Positions 1 to 9,539 of a stretch of 64,000 nucleotides of DNA are shown here, in pieces; position 1 is the first letter of the stretch, and each line of letters starts with the position of its first letter. Source of the stretch: UBA6168 sp965222975 (lineage in GTDB: Bacteria; Bacteroidota; Bacteroidia; Chitinophagales; Saprospiraceae). A program made the position numbers and the translations under genes. The stretch is from positions 124,001 to 188,000 of the forward strand of contig CBDCVJ010000086.1 of NCBI GenBank assembly GCA_965222975.1, given 5' to 3'. The notes under the pieces were generated by a model. The model searched no databases. It was not told where the DNA came from and worked only from the letters and a program-made list of their open reading frames with translations.

Positions 1-423
1 TATTGTCGTTTTACAACTTGAGATTGGGCTTGCAATATTTTAGTAAGAGATAAAGGCAGGCGTCGGGTAATTTTCTACATGGAGTATTCAGCACAATGGT
101 TGGATTCAAAGCGAAATGTTTTTGTCCATACAGCTAAACTAAAAATGTGCCACTCCACTTTTGCAAACACCTCTTGGATGGTTCGGTCAAAAGCGGCCAA
201 CCCTAATTTTTTTAAGACAGCAACTTTACTTTGACATTGTTAAGTTAATTACTTTGAAATACAACCCTTTTTCTCTTTGCGATTGAGCAGGGGGGCTTTG
301 GAAGAGGGCTGTTTATATTGATAAACACTAAAAGCAAGGCAGCGCGCCAAGCTTTACTTTTTCAGGTTTCAGAATTAAAATTTTACAATGTCAAGGAACT
401 AACTATAAATACTTTTTCCTCAT
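1..423. other. Non-coding leader region upstream of rpoB
   Basis: No convincing gene is present in these 423 bases. The usual upstream neighbour of rpoB, rplL, is not seen, so it either lies beyond the left edge or is not adjacent. The stretch near 290-315 is a G-rich run (ggggggctttggaagaggg) resembling the junk-like repeats inside the inverted-repeat elements at 31.4 and 43.4 kb. A stop-free minus-strand frame of about 50 codons (roughly 85-235) has no ATG start and no recognisable motif. I could not identify a clear TAnnTTTG promoter; rpoB transcription may begin further upstream. Confidence 0.5.
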
Positions 424-3400
424 ATGACATCACTTGATAATGTCACCTATACAGAAACAGGTAGGATCACTTTTGGCAAAATCCAACTTCCTTCTTATCA
501 CCCCGATCTTCTGGAAATCCAGTTGAAATCTTTCCAAGAGTTTTTCCAATTGGAAACGACCCCTGAGAACAGGACCAACGAAGGGCTTTACAGGGTGTTT
601 ATGGAAAATTTCCCGATCACGGATGCCCGGAACATTTTCGTGCTCGAATTCCTTGATTATTATGTTGACCCGCCCCGCTATACCATAGAAGAATGTATGC
701 AGCGGGGGCTGACATACAGTGTCCCACTGAAAGCCAAATTGCGGTTGTCTTGTAACGATGAAGAGCATGTTGACTTCGAAACCATAGTGCAGGATGTGTT
801 TCTTGGCAACATCCCTTACATGACGCCAAAAGGCACGTTTGTTATCAATGGTGCTGAACGGGTGGTTGTGTCGCAATTGCACCGTTCGCCGGGCGTGTTT
901 TTTGGCCAAACCTACCATCCCAATGGGACAGCCATCTATTCTGCAAGGGTCATCCCTTTTAAAGGGGCATGGATGGAATTTGCAACTGACATCAACAATG
1001 TGATGTTCGCTTACATTGACCGTAAGAAAAAATTCCCTGTGACTACCCTCCTGCGGGCCATTGGATTCGATACTGATAAGGCCATTCTTGAGCTGTTCAA
1101 TTTGTCAGATGAGGTGAACAATGATAAGGATAGCCTTTTAAATGCAATCGGTAGGAAACTTGCCGCTCGTGTTCTGCGCTCTTGGACGGAGGACTTTGTG
1201 GATGAGGATACTGGTGAGGTGGTTACCATTGAAAGGAATGAAATTCTTTTGGAAAGGGATGTTATACTTGATGAGGATAATATTGAACAAGTTTTGGAAT
1301 CGGGTCTCGACACGGTGATCCTCCAGCGGGAAGATATTGAAGAGGATTATAGCATTATTTATAACACACTTCAGAAGGACCCTACCAGCTCGGAAATGGA
1401 AGCGGTGAACTACATTTACCGCCAATTGCGTGGTGCCGAACCACCTGATGACGAAACGGCGAGGGGCATTATTGATAAATTGTTTTTCTCGGATAAGCGT
1501 TATAACCTCGGTGAGGTGGGCCGTTATAAGATCAACCGCAAGTTGAAAATGGAGACATCCATGGACACACTTGTCTTGACGAAAGAAGACATCATTGCCA
1601 TTGTTACATACCTTGTTCGTTTGATGAATCAAATGGCTGAGATTGATGATATTGATCATTTGAGCAATCGGCGTGTGCGCTCTGTAGGAGAGCAATTGTA
1701 TGCTCAGTTTGGTGTAGGTCTTGCCAGGATGGCACGTACCATCAGAGAAAGGATGAATGTGAGGGATAACGAGGTGTTCACTCCAATTGACCTTATCAAT
1801 GCCCGTACGCTTTCATCTGTTATCAACTCCTTCTTTGGTACAAGTCAGTTATCGCAGTTTCTGGATCAAACCAATCCATTGTCTGAAATCACGCACAAAC
1901 GTCGTATTTCAGCGCTTGGGCCAGGGGGGCTTTCCAGGGAAAGGGCAGGTTTTGAGGTACGTGACGTACACTATTCCCACTATGGTCGGCTTTGTACCAT
2001 TGAAACACCAGAAGGGCCGAACATCGGTTTGATCTCCACTCTATGCGTGCATGCGAAGATCAATAAAATGGGCTTCCTCGAAACCCCATACAGAAAAGTA
2101 GACAATGGAGTAGTGGACATCAAGCGTCCGGCTATTTACCTTTCTGCAGAAGCAGAAGATTTTAAGAAAGTAGCTCAGGCTAATGCTCCATTTGATAACC
2201 AAGGGAAGTTTGTTAATGACCGTATCAAATCGCGGGAACATGGTGACTTCCCGGTGTTGACTCCTGAGGAAGTGGAATACATGGATGTTGCACCTAACCA
2301 GATCGTTGGTGTGTCCGCATCACTTATACCGTTTTTGGAAAATGATGATGCAAACCGTGCTTTGATGGGCTCGAACATGCAGCGTCAAGCAGTTCCATTG
2401 ATCCGCCCACAATCACCAATTGTTGGAACTGGGTTGGAAGGTAAAGTGGCCCGTGATTCTAGGATGCTCATCAATGCAGAAGGAGAAGGTGTGGTTGAAT
2501 ATGTGGATGCAACGGAAGTTGTCATTCGCTACGACCGTTCCAAAGAAGAACAGTTAGTCTCTTTTGAAGACAACCGCAAAACTTATAAGTTGACCAAATT
2601 CCTGCGTACCAATCAAGCTACTTCTGTCAACTTGAAACCCATCGTCCGGAAAGGAGAACGGGTGAAAAAAGGTCAGATACTTTGTGATGGGTATGCTACC
2701 GATAAGGGCGAATTGGCGCTTGGACAAAACTTGAAAGTGGCTTTCATGCCCTGGAAAGGTTACAACTTCGAAGATGCCATTGTGCTTTCTGAAAGGGTCG
2801 TGCGGGAGGATGTTTTTACCTCTGTCCACATTGAGTCATTTGATTTGGATGTTCGTGACACCAAATTGGGCGAAGAAGAATTGACCAATGATATACCGAA
2901 CGTGAGTGAAGATGCCACCAAGGATTTGGATGAAAACGGCATCATCCGTATCGGTGCCTGGGTAAAGGAAGGTGATATCCTGATCGGCAAAATCACCCCT
3001 AAAGGTGAAACAGATCCGACTCCAGAGGAAAAACTGCTACGTGCCATTTTCGGTGACAAAGCAGGTGATGTAAAAGATGCTTCTTTGAAAGTACCGCCTT
3101 CGACCAAAGGGGTGGTAATTGCCAAGCAGTTGTTTGCCCGTGCCAAGAAGAGCAACGTCCAGAAAACGCAAGAGGCAGAAGTACTGAAAAAACTGGATGA
3201 TCAGCACGCCGTTGCTACCAACGAACTGAAAACTATTTTGATTGATAAGCTCCTTATTTTGGTAAAAGACAAATTGTCGCAAGGAGTGAAGAGTATTTAC
3301 AGCGAGGCCATGATTCCGAAGGGTACAAAGTTCACGACAGAATTGTTACGTACGCTGGACTTCACGCAAATAGATTACAGCAACTGGACAGATGATGCCA

Positions 3401-4245
3401 GCACCAATGAACTGATTGCCAGATTGTTGCACAACTATATCATTAAACTCAATGAAGAAGTTGGACGCTATAAGCGGGAAAAATTCAACATTAGCATTGG
3501 TGATGAATTACCAGCAGGCGTGTTGAAACTGGCCAAGGTTTACATCGCAAAAAAGCGTAAACTTAAAGTGGGCGATAAACTCGCAGGACGTCATGGTAAC
3601 AAAGGTATCGTGGCACGGATTGTCCGTTTGGAAGATATGCCTTTTACGGAAGATGGCGAAGCAGTTGATATTGTACTGAACCCATTGGGCGTGCCTTCAA
3701 GGATGAACCTCGGACAGATTTTCGAAACCGTTTTGGGCTGGGCCGGCATGAAGAAAGGGGTCAAGTTTGCTTCCCCTATTTTCGATGGGGCTTCCCAGCA
3801 AGAAATAGAGGATTATATCCAGAGTGAAGGGCTTCCATCATTGGGGCAAACTTGGCTGTACGATGGTGATACAGGAACCCGCTTTCACCAACAAGCAACA
3901 GTGGGTGTTATTTATATGTTGAAATTATCCCACATGGTTGATGACAAAATGCACGCCCGTTCCATTGGGCCATACTCGCTCATTACGCAGCAGCCATTGG
4001 GCGGTAAAGCCCAGTTCGGTGGCCAGCGTTTTGGTGAAATGGAAGTTTGGGCTTTGGAAGCATTTGGTGCATCTTCTATCCTACAAGAATTGCTGACGCT
4101 CAAGTCCGATGATATTGTCGGCCGTGCCAAGGCTTACGAAGCCATCGTGAAAGGGGATGTATTGCCTCAGCCTAACATACCTGAATCGTTCAATGTACTC
4201 GTCCACGAATTACGTGGCCTTGCTCTGGATGTAAAATTTGATTAA
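424..4245 (+). CDS. rpoB: DNA-directed RNA polymerase subunit beta
   Basis: Beta subunit of RNA polymerase, which with beta-prime forms the catalytic cleft in the cytoplasm. The 1273-aa length is normal for Bacteroidota. The rifampicin-binding region is clear: GTSQLSQFLDQTNPLSEITHKR from about residue 472 (abridged here), then RRISALGPGGL and the YSHYGRLC motif. Later blocks GYNFEDAIVLSE, KLAGRHGNKG and the C-terminal GGKAQFGGQRFGEMEVWALEA segment (shortened) are all in the expected order. ATG at 424 opens with MTSLDN, giving a normal family N-terminus. rpoC follows after 75 bp in the same direction, so the pair is an operon. No truncation or frameshift is seen. Confidence 0.99.
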   Translation: MTSLDNVTYTETGRITFGKIQLPSYHPDLLEIQLKSFQEFFQLETTPENRTNEGLYRVFMENFPITDARNIFVLEFLDYYVDPPRYTIEECMQRGLTYSVPLKAKLRLSCNDEEHVDFETIVQDVFLGNIPYMTPKGTFVINGAERVVVSQLHRSPGVFFGQTYHPNGTAIYSARVIPFKGAWMEFATDINNVMFAYIDRKKKFPVTTLLRAIGFDTDKAILELFNLSDEVNNDKDSLLNAIGRKLAARVLRSWTEDFVDEDTGEVVTIERNEILLERDVILDEDNIEQVLESGLDTVILQREDIEEDYSIIYNTLQKDPTSSEMEAVNYIYRQLRGAEPPDDETARGIIDKLFFSDKRYNLGEVGRYKINRKLKMETSMDTLVLTKEDIIAIVTYLVRLMNQMAEIDDIDHLSNRRVRSVGEQLYAQFGVGLARMARTIRERMNVRDNEVFTPIDLINARTLSSVINSFFGTSQLSQFLDQTNPLSEITHKRRISALGPGGLSRERAGFEVRDVHYSHYGRLCTIETPEGPNIGLISTLCVHAKINKMGFLETPYRKVDNGVVDIKRPAIYLSAEAEDFKKVAQANAPFDNQGKFVNDRIKSREHGDFPVLTPEEVEYMDVAPNQIVGVSASLIPFLENDDANRALMGSNMQRQAVPLIRPQSPIVGTGLEGKVARDSRMLINAEGEGVVEYVDATEVVIRYDRSKEEQLVSFEDNRKTYKLTKFLRTNQATSVNLKPIVRKGERVKKGQILCDGYATDKGELALGQNLKVAFMPWKGYNFEDAIVLSERVVREDVFTSVHIESFDLDVRDTKLGEEELTNDIPNVSEDATKDLDENGIIRIGAWVKEGDILIGKITPKGETDPTPEEKLLRAIFGDKAGDVKDASLKVPPSTKGVVIAKQLFARAKKSNVQKTQEAEVLKKLDDQHAVATNELKTILIDKLLILVKDKLSQGVKSIYSEAMIPKGTKFTTELLRTLDFTQIDYSNWTDDASTNELIARLLHNYIIKLNEEVGRYKREKFNISIGDELPAGVLKLAKVYIAKKRKLKVGDKLAGRHGNKGIVARIVRLEDMPFTEDGEAVDIVLNPLGVPSRMNLGQIFETVLGWAGMKKGVKFASPIFDGASQQEIEDYIQSEGLPSLGQTWLYDGDTGTRFHQQATVGVIYMLKLSHMVDDKMHARSIGPYSLITQQPLGGKAQFGGQRFGEMEVWALEAFGASSILQELLTLKSDDIVGRAKAYEAIVKGDVLPQPNIPESFNVLVHELRGLALDVKFD

Positions 4246-4250
4246 TCTCT

Positions 4251-4318
4251 GCCATTGGCCATTGGCTTTCCTTCTAAATGGGGATAGCCAATGGCCAGTG
4301 GCCAATAGCCAATAGCTA
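4251..4318. repeat. GCCAATAGC/GCCATTGGC repeat between rpoB and rpoC
   Basis: The short rpoB-rpoC spacer is almost entirely made of degenerate copies of a 9-10-base unit. GCCATTGGCCATTGGCT at 4251-4267 is mirrored by AGCCAATGGCCAGTGGC near 4285-4301, and is followed by two more direct copies, GCCAATAGCCAATAGCT, ending two bases before the rpoC ATG. It can fold as a hairpin directly in front of the start codon, where other bacteria have a Shine-Dalgarno site. The same unit occurs at 27651, 44765 and 52132. Confidence 0.75.
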
Positions 4319-4320
4319 AT

Positions 4321-7300
4321 ATGCCATTTAAGAAAAAATCAAACACCCCTGCACCCGAATTTGATCGCATCACCATAAGCCTTTCCTCTCCTGATGATAT
4401 TTTGGAAAGGAGCTATGGCGAAGTGCTAAAGCCAGAGACGATCAACTATCGTTCATACAAACCAGAACGTGACGGGCTATTTTGTGAGCGTATTTTTGGA
4501 CCTGTCAAAGACTACGAATGTTATTGCGGAAAGTACAAACGTATCCGCTACAAAGGCATCGTTTGTGACCGCTGTGGTGTGGAAGTGACAGAAAAAAAGG
4601 TACGCCGGGAAAGGATGGGCCACATCAAATTGGTAGTCCCGGTCGTTCATATTTGGTTTTTCAAATCATTGCCCAACAAGATCGGCTACCTCGTGGGCAT
4701 TCCTTCCAAAAAATTGGAAACCCTTGTTTATTACGAACGCTATGTAGTAATTAATTGGGGGGCAGCTGAAACGGAGGATTCTGAAAAATTGGCTTTGCTT
4801 ACTGAGGAGGAATACATGGACATCATTGAGTCCTTGCCTCCTGAGAACCAACAATTGGAAGATGACGATCCAACCAAGTTCGTCGCAAAGATGGGGGCAG
4901 AAGCAGTTCGTGACCTCCTCATGAACCTTGACCTCGACCAGTTGTCTTATGACTTGCGCCACCAAGCTGCCAATGAAACCAGTCAACAGCGCAAAAGCGA
5001 AGCCCTCAAACGGCTACGAGTAGTGGAAGCCTTCCGGGATGGTCAGACGCGAATGGAAAACAAGCCAGAATGGATGATTATTCAGTACCTGCCGGTTGTG
5101 CCACCAGAACTCCGTCCATTAGTACCGTTAGATGGTGGGCGTTTTGCCAGCTCTGATCTGAATGATCTTTACCGTAGGGTCATTATCCGCAACAACCGCC
5201 TAAAGCGTTTGCTTGAGATCAAAGCACCTGAGGTAATCTTGAGGAACGAAAAAAGGATGTTGCAAGAGGCAGTGGATTCCCTGTTTGACAATTCCCGTAA
5301 ATCCAACGCCGTTAAGGCCGAAGGAGGTCGGGCGCTCAAATCATTGAGCGATATCCTAAAAGGCAAGCAAGGCCGTTTCCGCCAAAACCTTTTGGGTAAA
5401 CGTGTTGATTATTCTGGCCGATCGGTCATTGTGGTTGGCCCAACACTCAAATTGCATGAGTGCGGGTTGCCGAAAGGAATGGCAGCCGAGTTGTTCAAAC
5501 CCTTCGTTATCAGGAAGTTGATCGAGCGGGGCATCGTTAAAACCGTTAAGTCTGCTAAAAAACTCGTTGATCGGAAAGATCCAGTCATTTGGGATATTTT
5601 GGAAAATATACTGAAAGGTCACCCAGTTATGCTAAACCGGGCACCGACTCTTCACCGTTTGTCTATTCAGGCGTTTCAACCGAAGTTGGTAGAAGGGAAG
5701 GCAATTCAGTTGCACCCACTCGTTTGTGGTGCATTCAACGCCGATTTTGATGGGGATCAAATGGCTGTCCACGTGCCATTGAGCCACGGGGCCATTTTAG
5801 AGGCACAGTTGCTCATGCTGTCATCGCACAACATGCTCAACCCGCAAGATGGTTCGCCGATCACCCTGCCTTCACAGGATATGGTATTGGGGCTTTACTA
5901 CATGACCAAAGGCAGAAAATCAACGTCCGAAAATGTTGTGAAAGGAGAAGGAAGTAAATTCTATTCTCCAGAAGAAGTGAACATTGCCTTCAATGAGGGC
6001 AGACTTGATATGCATGCCAACATCCACTGCCGGGTTCGTACAGAAGATGATAAAGGCGAGATGGTACATAAAGTGATCGAAACTACTGCTGGCCGAGTTC
6101 TTTTCAACCAGGCTACGCCAGAAAATATTCCTTTTATCAATGAGCTTCTAACTAAACGTAACCTCAAGAAGATTATCGGAGGCATCATCAATAGGACTTC
6201 TTTTGCAGAAGCAGCCATCTTCCTTGACAAGATCAAGGAGCTTGGGTTTATATGGGCATTCCGTGGTGGTCTGTCGTTCAATTTGGGTGATTTGATTACC
6301 CCATCGGTAAAAGAAAAAATCTTGAATTCTGCTCAAGAAGAAGTGGATGAGGTTTGGGAAAATTACAACATGGGGCTGATTACCAACAATGAGCGTTACA
6401 ATCAGATCATTGATAAGTGGACTTACGCCGATAACCGTATCACCGATGCGCTGATGAAAGAATTGGCATTGCACAAGCAGGGTTTCAACTCTGTTTACAT
6501 GATGCTTGATTCCGGTGCACGTGGTTCGAAGCAACAGATCAAGCAGCTTTGCGGACTTCGTGGATTGATGGCCAAGCCAAAAAAATCAGGTGACTCTGGA
6601 GGGGCGATTATCGAAAACCCAATCCTTTCCAACTTCGTGGACGGACTGTCAGTACTTGAATATTTTATCTCTACTCACGGTGCACGTAAGGGACTTGCCG
6701 ATACGGCCTTGAAAACGGCTGATGCAGGTTACCTAACACGTCGTTTGGTGGACGTTGCTCAGGACGTGGTCATCATCGAAGAAGATTGCGATACATTGCG
6801 TGGAATTGAGACGATGGCATTGAAGGACAATGAGAAAGTCATTGATCCTCTCAACAACCGTATCCGTGGCCGTTATACCTTGCACGATATTTATCATCCT
6901 GTAACGGATGAACTTATCCTCAAAGCGGCTGAGTATATCACTGATGAAATCGCACAATACATTGAGGATGAAGGCATTGAGGCTGTAACCATCCGCTCTG
7001 TCCTCACATGTGAAACCAAGCGGGGTGTATGTGCCAAATGCTATGGTAAAAATCTGGCCACAGGGCGTATTGCCGAAATGGGTGATGCTGTAGGTATCAT
7101 TTCTGCGCAGTCCATCGGTGAGCCTGGAACCCAATTGACGCTGCGTACTTTCCACGTAGGTGGTATCGCTTCCGTATCAAAAGCAGAGAGTGAGATCACT
7201 TCGAAGTTTGACGGTAAAGTCGAGTTTGACGGCATTCGCACCACACCTTATAAAGATGAGGAAGGCAATATGATCAACGTGGTATTGTCCCGTACCGGTG

Positions 7301-8646
7301 AACTTCGACTCATGAATCCAGATGGTACAAAAATGTACATATCCCATCATATTCCTTATGGATCTACGCTGCATGTAAAGGATGGGCAGAAGTTGACCAA
7401 AGGAGACCCTATTTGTGAGTGGGATCCGTTCAACGCAGTAATAGTTTCAGAATTTACAGGTGTTACTCAGTTCGAAAGTATAGAAGAAGGAGTAACCTAC
7501 CGCTTGGAAAGGGACGACCAAACTGGCTATGCCGAAAAGGTAGTCGTGGAAAGCAAGAACAAGAAAAAGATACCGACCATCCGCATTATATCACCAGATG
7601 GAGAGGAATTGCGCCGCTACAATTTGCCTGTGGGTTCCTACATTTCCATTGAAGATGGACAGGAAGTAATTTCTGGGCAGAAGATCGTAAAAATACCTCG
7701 TAAGCTTGGTAAGATTCAGGATATTACGGGTGGTTTGCCACGTGTAACAGAGCTTTTCGAAGCCCGTAACCCGTCCAACCCAGCAGTTGTTTCAGAGATA
7801 GATGGAGAAATTGTTTTTGGAAAAATCAAGCGTGGCAACCAAGAAGTAACGGTTAAGGCGAAAGACGGTCAGGTTCGCAAATACCTCGTGTCATTGTCGA
7901 AGCATCTCTTGGTACAAGAAGGTGATTTCGTCCGGGCCGGTACAGCCTTGTCCGACGGAACGGTAACGCCCAAAGACATTCTCGCCATCAAGGGCCCATT
8001 TGCTGTGCAGGCATACTTGGTCAATGGCGTTCAGGAAGTTTACCGCTCACAGGGTATCGCCATCAACGACAAGCATATCGAGGTGATCGTTCGCCAAATG
8101 ATGCGCCGGGTGACCATAGAAGACTCCGGTGACACAACCTTCCTTGAAGGAGAAGCCGTTGAAAAGTGGAATTTCATTGGACAGAACGATTGGATTTATG
8201 ATAAGAAAGTCGTGACCGACGGTGGCGACAGCTCCAAGTTGAAAGCAGGTGCCCTCGTTTCGCTCCGCCAGGTCAGGGAAGAAAATTCTTTCCTCAAGCG
8301 CAACGACCGCAAACTGGTACAGTTCCGGGATGCCGTGCCCGCTACTTCAAGTCCGATGCTGCAAGGTATCACCCGCTCATCGCTTGGTACGGAAAGCTGG
8401 ATCTCTGCAGCTTCCTTCCAAGAGACAACCAAAGTACTCAGCTCAGCTGCCATCAATGCTAAGCCTGACTTGCTCTATGGCCTGAAAGAGAACGTGATCG
8501 TTGGTAAGCGGATACCTGCCGGAACAGGCATTCGGAAATTCGACGACCTATTCGTGACCAGTACGGAATCGCACAATGCCTACCGTGACCGCAAGGCGCT
8601 CATGGAAGAGTACGAAGAAGATTATGATTACGATGATAATTATTAA
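4321..8646 (+). CDS. rpoC: DNA-directed RNA polymerase subunit beta-prime
   Basis: Beta-prime subunit of RNA polymerase, carrying the active-site Mg2+. The catalytic motif NADFDGD is present with Asp475, Asp477 and Asp479. The N-terminal zinc ribbon (YECYCGKYKRIRYKG then CDRCGVEV) and the second zinc site (CETKRGVCAKCYG) are intact. The trigger-loop region GEPGTQLTLRTFH is present. At 1441 aa it has the length usual in Bacteroidota, with an acidic tail (EEYEEDYDYDDNY). ATG at 4321 gives MPFKKKS, followed by the expected ITISLSSPDDI. It is the second gene of the rpoBC operon and is followed 45 bp downstream by a terminator. Confidence 0.99.
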   Translation: MPFKKKSNTPAPEFDRITISLSSPDDILERSYGEVLKPETINYRSYKPERDGLFCERIFGPVKDYECYCGKYKRIRYKGIVCDRCGVEVTEKKVRRERMGHIKLVVPVVHIWFFKSLPNKIGYLVGIPSKKLETLVYYERYVVINWGAAETEDSEKLALLTEEEYMDIIESLPPENQQLEDDDPTKFVAKMGAEAVRDLLMNLDLDQLSYDLRHQAANETSQQRKSEALKRLRVVEAFRDGQTRMENKPEWMIIQYLPVVPPELRPLVPLDGGRFASSDLNDLYRRVIIRNNRLKRLLEIKAPEVILRNEKRMLQEAVDSLFDNSRKSNAVKAEGGRALKSLSDILKGKQGRFRQNLLGKRVDYSGRSVIVVGPTLKLHECGLPKGMAAELFKPFVIRKLIERGIVKTVKSAKKLVDRKDPVIWDILENILKGHPVMLNRAPTLHRLSIQAFQPKLVEGKAIQLHPLVCGAFNADFDGDQMAVHVPLSHGAILEAQLLMLSSHNMLNPQDGSPITLPSQDMVLGLYYMTKGRKSTSENVVKGEGSKFYSPEEVNIAFNEGRLDMHANIHCRVRTEDDKGEMVHKVIETTAGRVLFNQATPENIPFINELLTKRNLKKIIGGIINRTSFAEAAIFLDKIKELGFIWAFRGGLSFNLGDLITPSVKEKILNSAQEEVDEVWENYNMGLITNNERYNQIIDKWTYADNRITDALMKELALHKQGFNSVYMMLDSGARGSKQQIKQLCGLRGLMAKPKKSGDSGGAIIENPILSNFVDGLSVLEYFISTHGARKGLADTALKTADAGYLTRRLVDVAQDVVIIEEDCDTLRGIETMALKDNEKVIDPLNNRIRGRYTLHDIYHPVTDELILKAAEYITDEIAQYIEDEGIEAVTIRSVLTCETKRGVCAKCYGKNLATGRIAEMGDAVGIISAQSIGEPGTQLTLRTFHVGGIASVSKAESEITSKFDGKVEFDGIRTTPYKDEEGNMINVVLSRTGELRLMNPDGTKMYISHHIPYGSTLHVKDGQKLTKGDPICEWDPFNAVIVSEFTGVTQFESIEEGVTYRLERDDQTGYAEKVVVESKNKKKIPTIRIISPDGEELRRYNLPVGSYISIEDGQEVISGQKIVKIPRKLGKIQDITGGLPRVTELFEARNPSNPAVVSEIDGEIVFGKIKRGNQEVTVKAKDGQVRKYLVSLSKHLLVQEGDFVRAGTALSDGTVTPKDILAIKGPFAVQAYLVNGVQEVYRSQGIAINDKHIEVIVRQMMRRVTIEDSGDTTFLEGEAVEKWNFIGQNDWIYDKKVVTDGGDSSKLKAGALVSLRQVREENSFLKRNDRKLVQFRDAVPATSSPMLQGITRSSLGTESWISAASFQETTKVLSSAAINAKPDLLYGLKENVIVGKRIPAGTGIRKFDDLFVTSTESHNAYRDRKALMEEYEEDYDYDDNY

Positions 8647-8690
8647 AGAATAGAGACTCTGCCTTTTTGGTAGGGATCGTTAGCAGAGAT

Positions 8691-8721
8691 AGGGGTGGCG
8701 CTTGCGCTGCCCCTTTTTTTG
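8691..8721 (+). terminator. Rho-independent terminator of rpoBC
   Basis: A G/C-rich hairpin (ggggtggcgc, short loop, gcgctgcccc; partly wobble-paired) is followed at once by a run of seven to eight T. It lies about 45 bases after the rpoC stop codon, which fits a terminator for the operon. Confidence 0.8.
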
Positions 8722-8764
8722 TTAGGTGCTGTGGTCTGTGATCGTGATGGGTTTAATTAATCGG

Positions 8765-9006
8765 GGTCTTAGACAAATCCTGCGGAACACTTCAAAAGAA
8801 GAGCTTGACTTTCGATTTTTGTTGGCATCGAGCCAACAAAAATCGATCAGGGGGTTTAAGGGGGCAGTGCATAAAAAATGGATAATCCATTTTTTATGCA
8901 CTGCCCCCTTAAACCCCTTGTTACAAATGAAAAGGGCTCGACGCCCTTTTCATTTGTTCGCCGGAGACGGACTTTCGAATTTTCCACAGGATTTGTCTAA
9001 GAACTA
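8765..9006. repeat. Three-hairpin element with boxA-like inverted ends
   Basis: A 242-bp structured element. The outer ends are inverted repeats (tcttagacaaatcctg at the left, caggatttgtctaaga at the right). Inside are three further perfect or near-perfect hairpins: 8813-8845 (cgatttttgttggc arms), 8851-8917 (about 32-bp arms, GGGGTTTAAGGGGGCAG...) and 8923-8957 (acaaatgaaaagggc arms). The fold is a cloverleaf. Its ends match those of the 197-bp elements at 29598 and 43104 (TTCTTTGACAAATCCCG there), so this is a third member of the family with different inner arms. An open frame runs across it but has no protein-like features. Confidence 0.8.
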
Positions 9007-9539
9007 TTAATCGCAATTTGGTGCATCAAAAAGATTATTGAATATTCTGATAGAACCAATATGCTCTTTTATCTCATTGGCCAACAAGATTTATCGGCAT
9101 TTCATATAAAATTGGTTAGGAAAAATATCAGTATTTCCAATAAAAATGATGAAGGGGGGGGCAAAAAATAATTTTGAATTTACAACTGATCAATGTATAT
9201 TTGTTTCATCCAGCTTATAAGGGGCAAGTTTTTATTTTGAATTATATGTAAAAAGCAAAAGATAATCCAGCACAAAATCTAATAGGACACAAGAAGAATA
9301 TACACCCGATTCCCTTCTTAGCAGTATTTGACTATTCAACCAGAACAAGGCCATTTCATACTGAGAATTCAATAAAAATATTGGTAGCGCTCAAGGACAT
9401 TTTGTCTTTGTGTGTACCGCTTTCTTAAAATTATTTTTCTAACACTTACGTCGCAGGGATGGCGAAAGAAGGGCGGGTCATTGTAGCAGCAATGCCCGCC
9501 CGGAGTCAGGTCTGTGACCCAACAAAATCATTCAAAATT
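9007..9539. other. A/T-rich intergenic region before the secreted-protein array
   Basis: About 530 bases with no gene on either strand. It is A/T-rich and bridges the structured element at 8765-9006 and the first T9SS cargo gene. The only distinct structure is the hairpin at 9471-9501. I saw no confident TAnnTTTG promoter box. Confidence 0.55.
9471..9501 (+). promoter_or_regulatory. Leader hairpin before the 1346-aa secreted protein
   Basis: Inverted repeat gggcgggtcattg / caatgcccgccc with a 6-base loop, ending 38 bases before the ATG at 9540. A similar hairpin (GGTGGGCATT / AATGCCCGCC) precedes the next gene at 13596-13627. It has no T-run, so a role in mRNA stability or translation is more likely than termination; that is inference. 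Confidence 0.5.

Noticed and set aside
8765..9006. CRISPR array or insertion sequence
   Set aside because: The hairpins are inverted pairs of different sequence, not regularly spaced direct repeats, and no transposase frame is present. No CRISPR array was seen anywhere in the window.
8726..9010. Open frame of 94 codons after rpoC
   Set aside because: It runs entirely across the hairpins of the three-hairpin element; translation mirrors the inverted repeats and shows no protein-like pattern.
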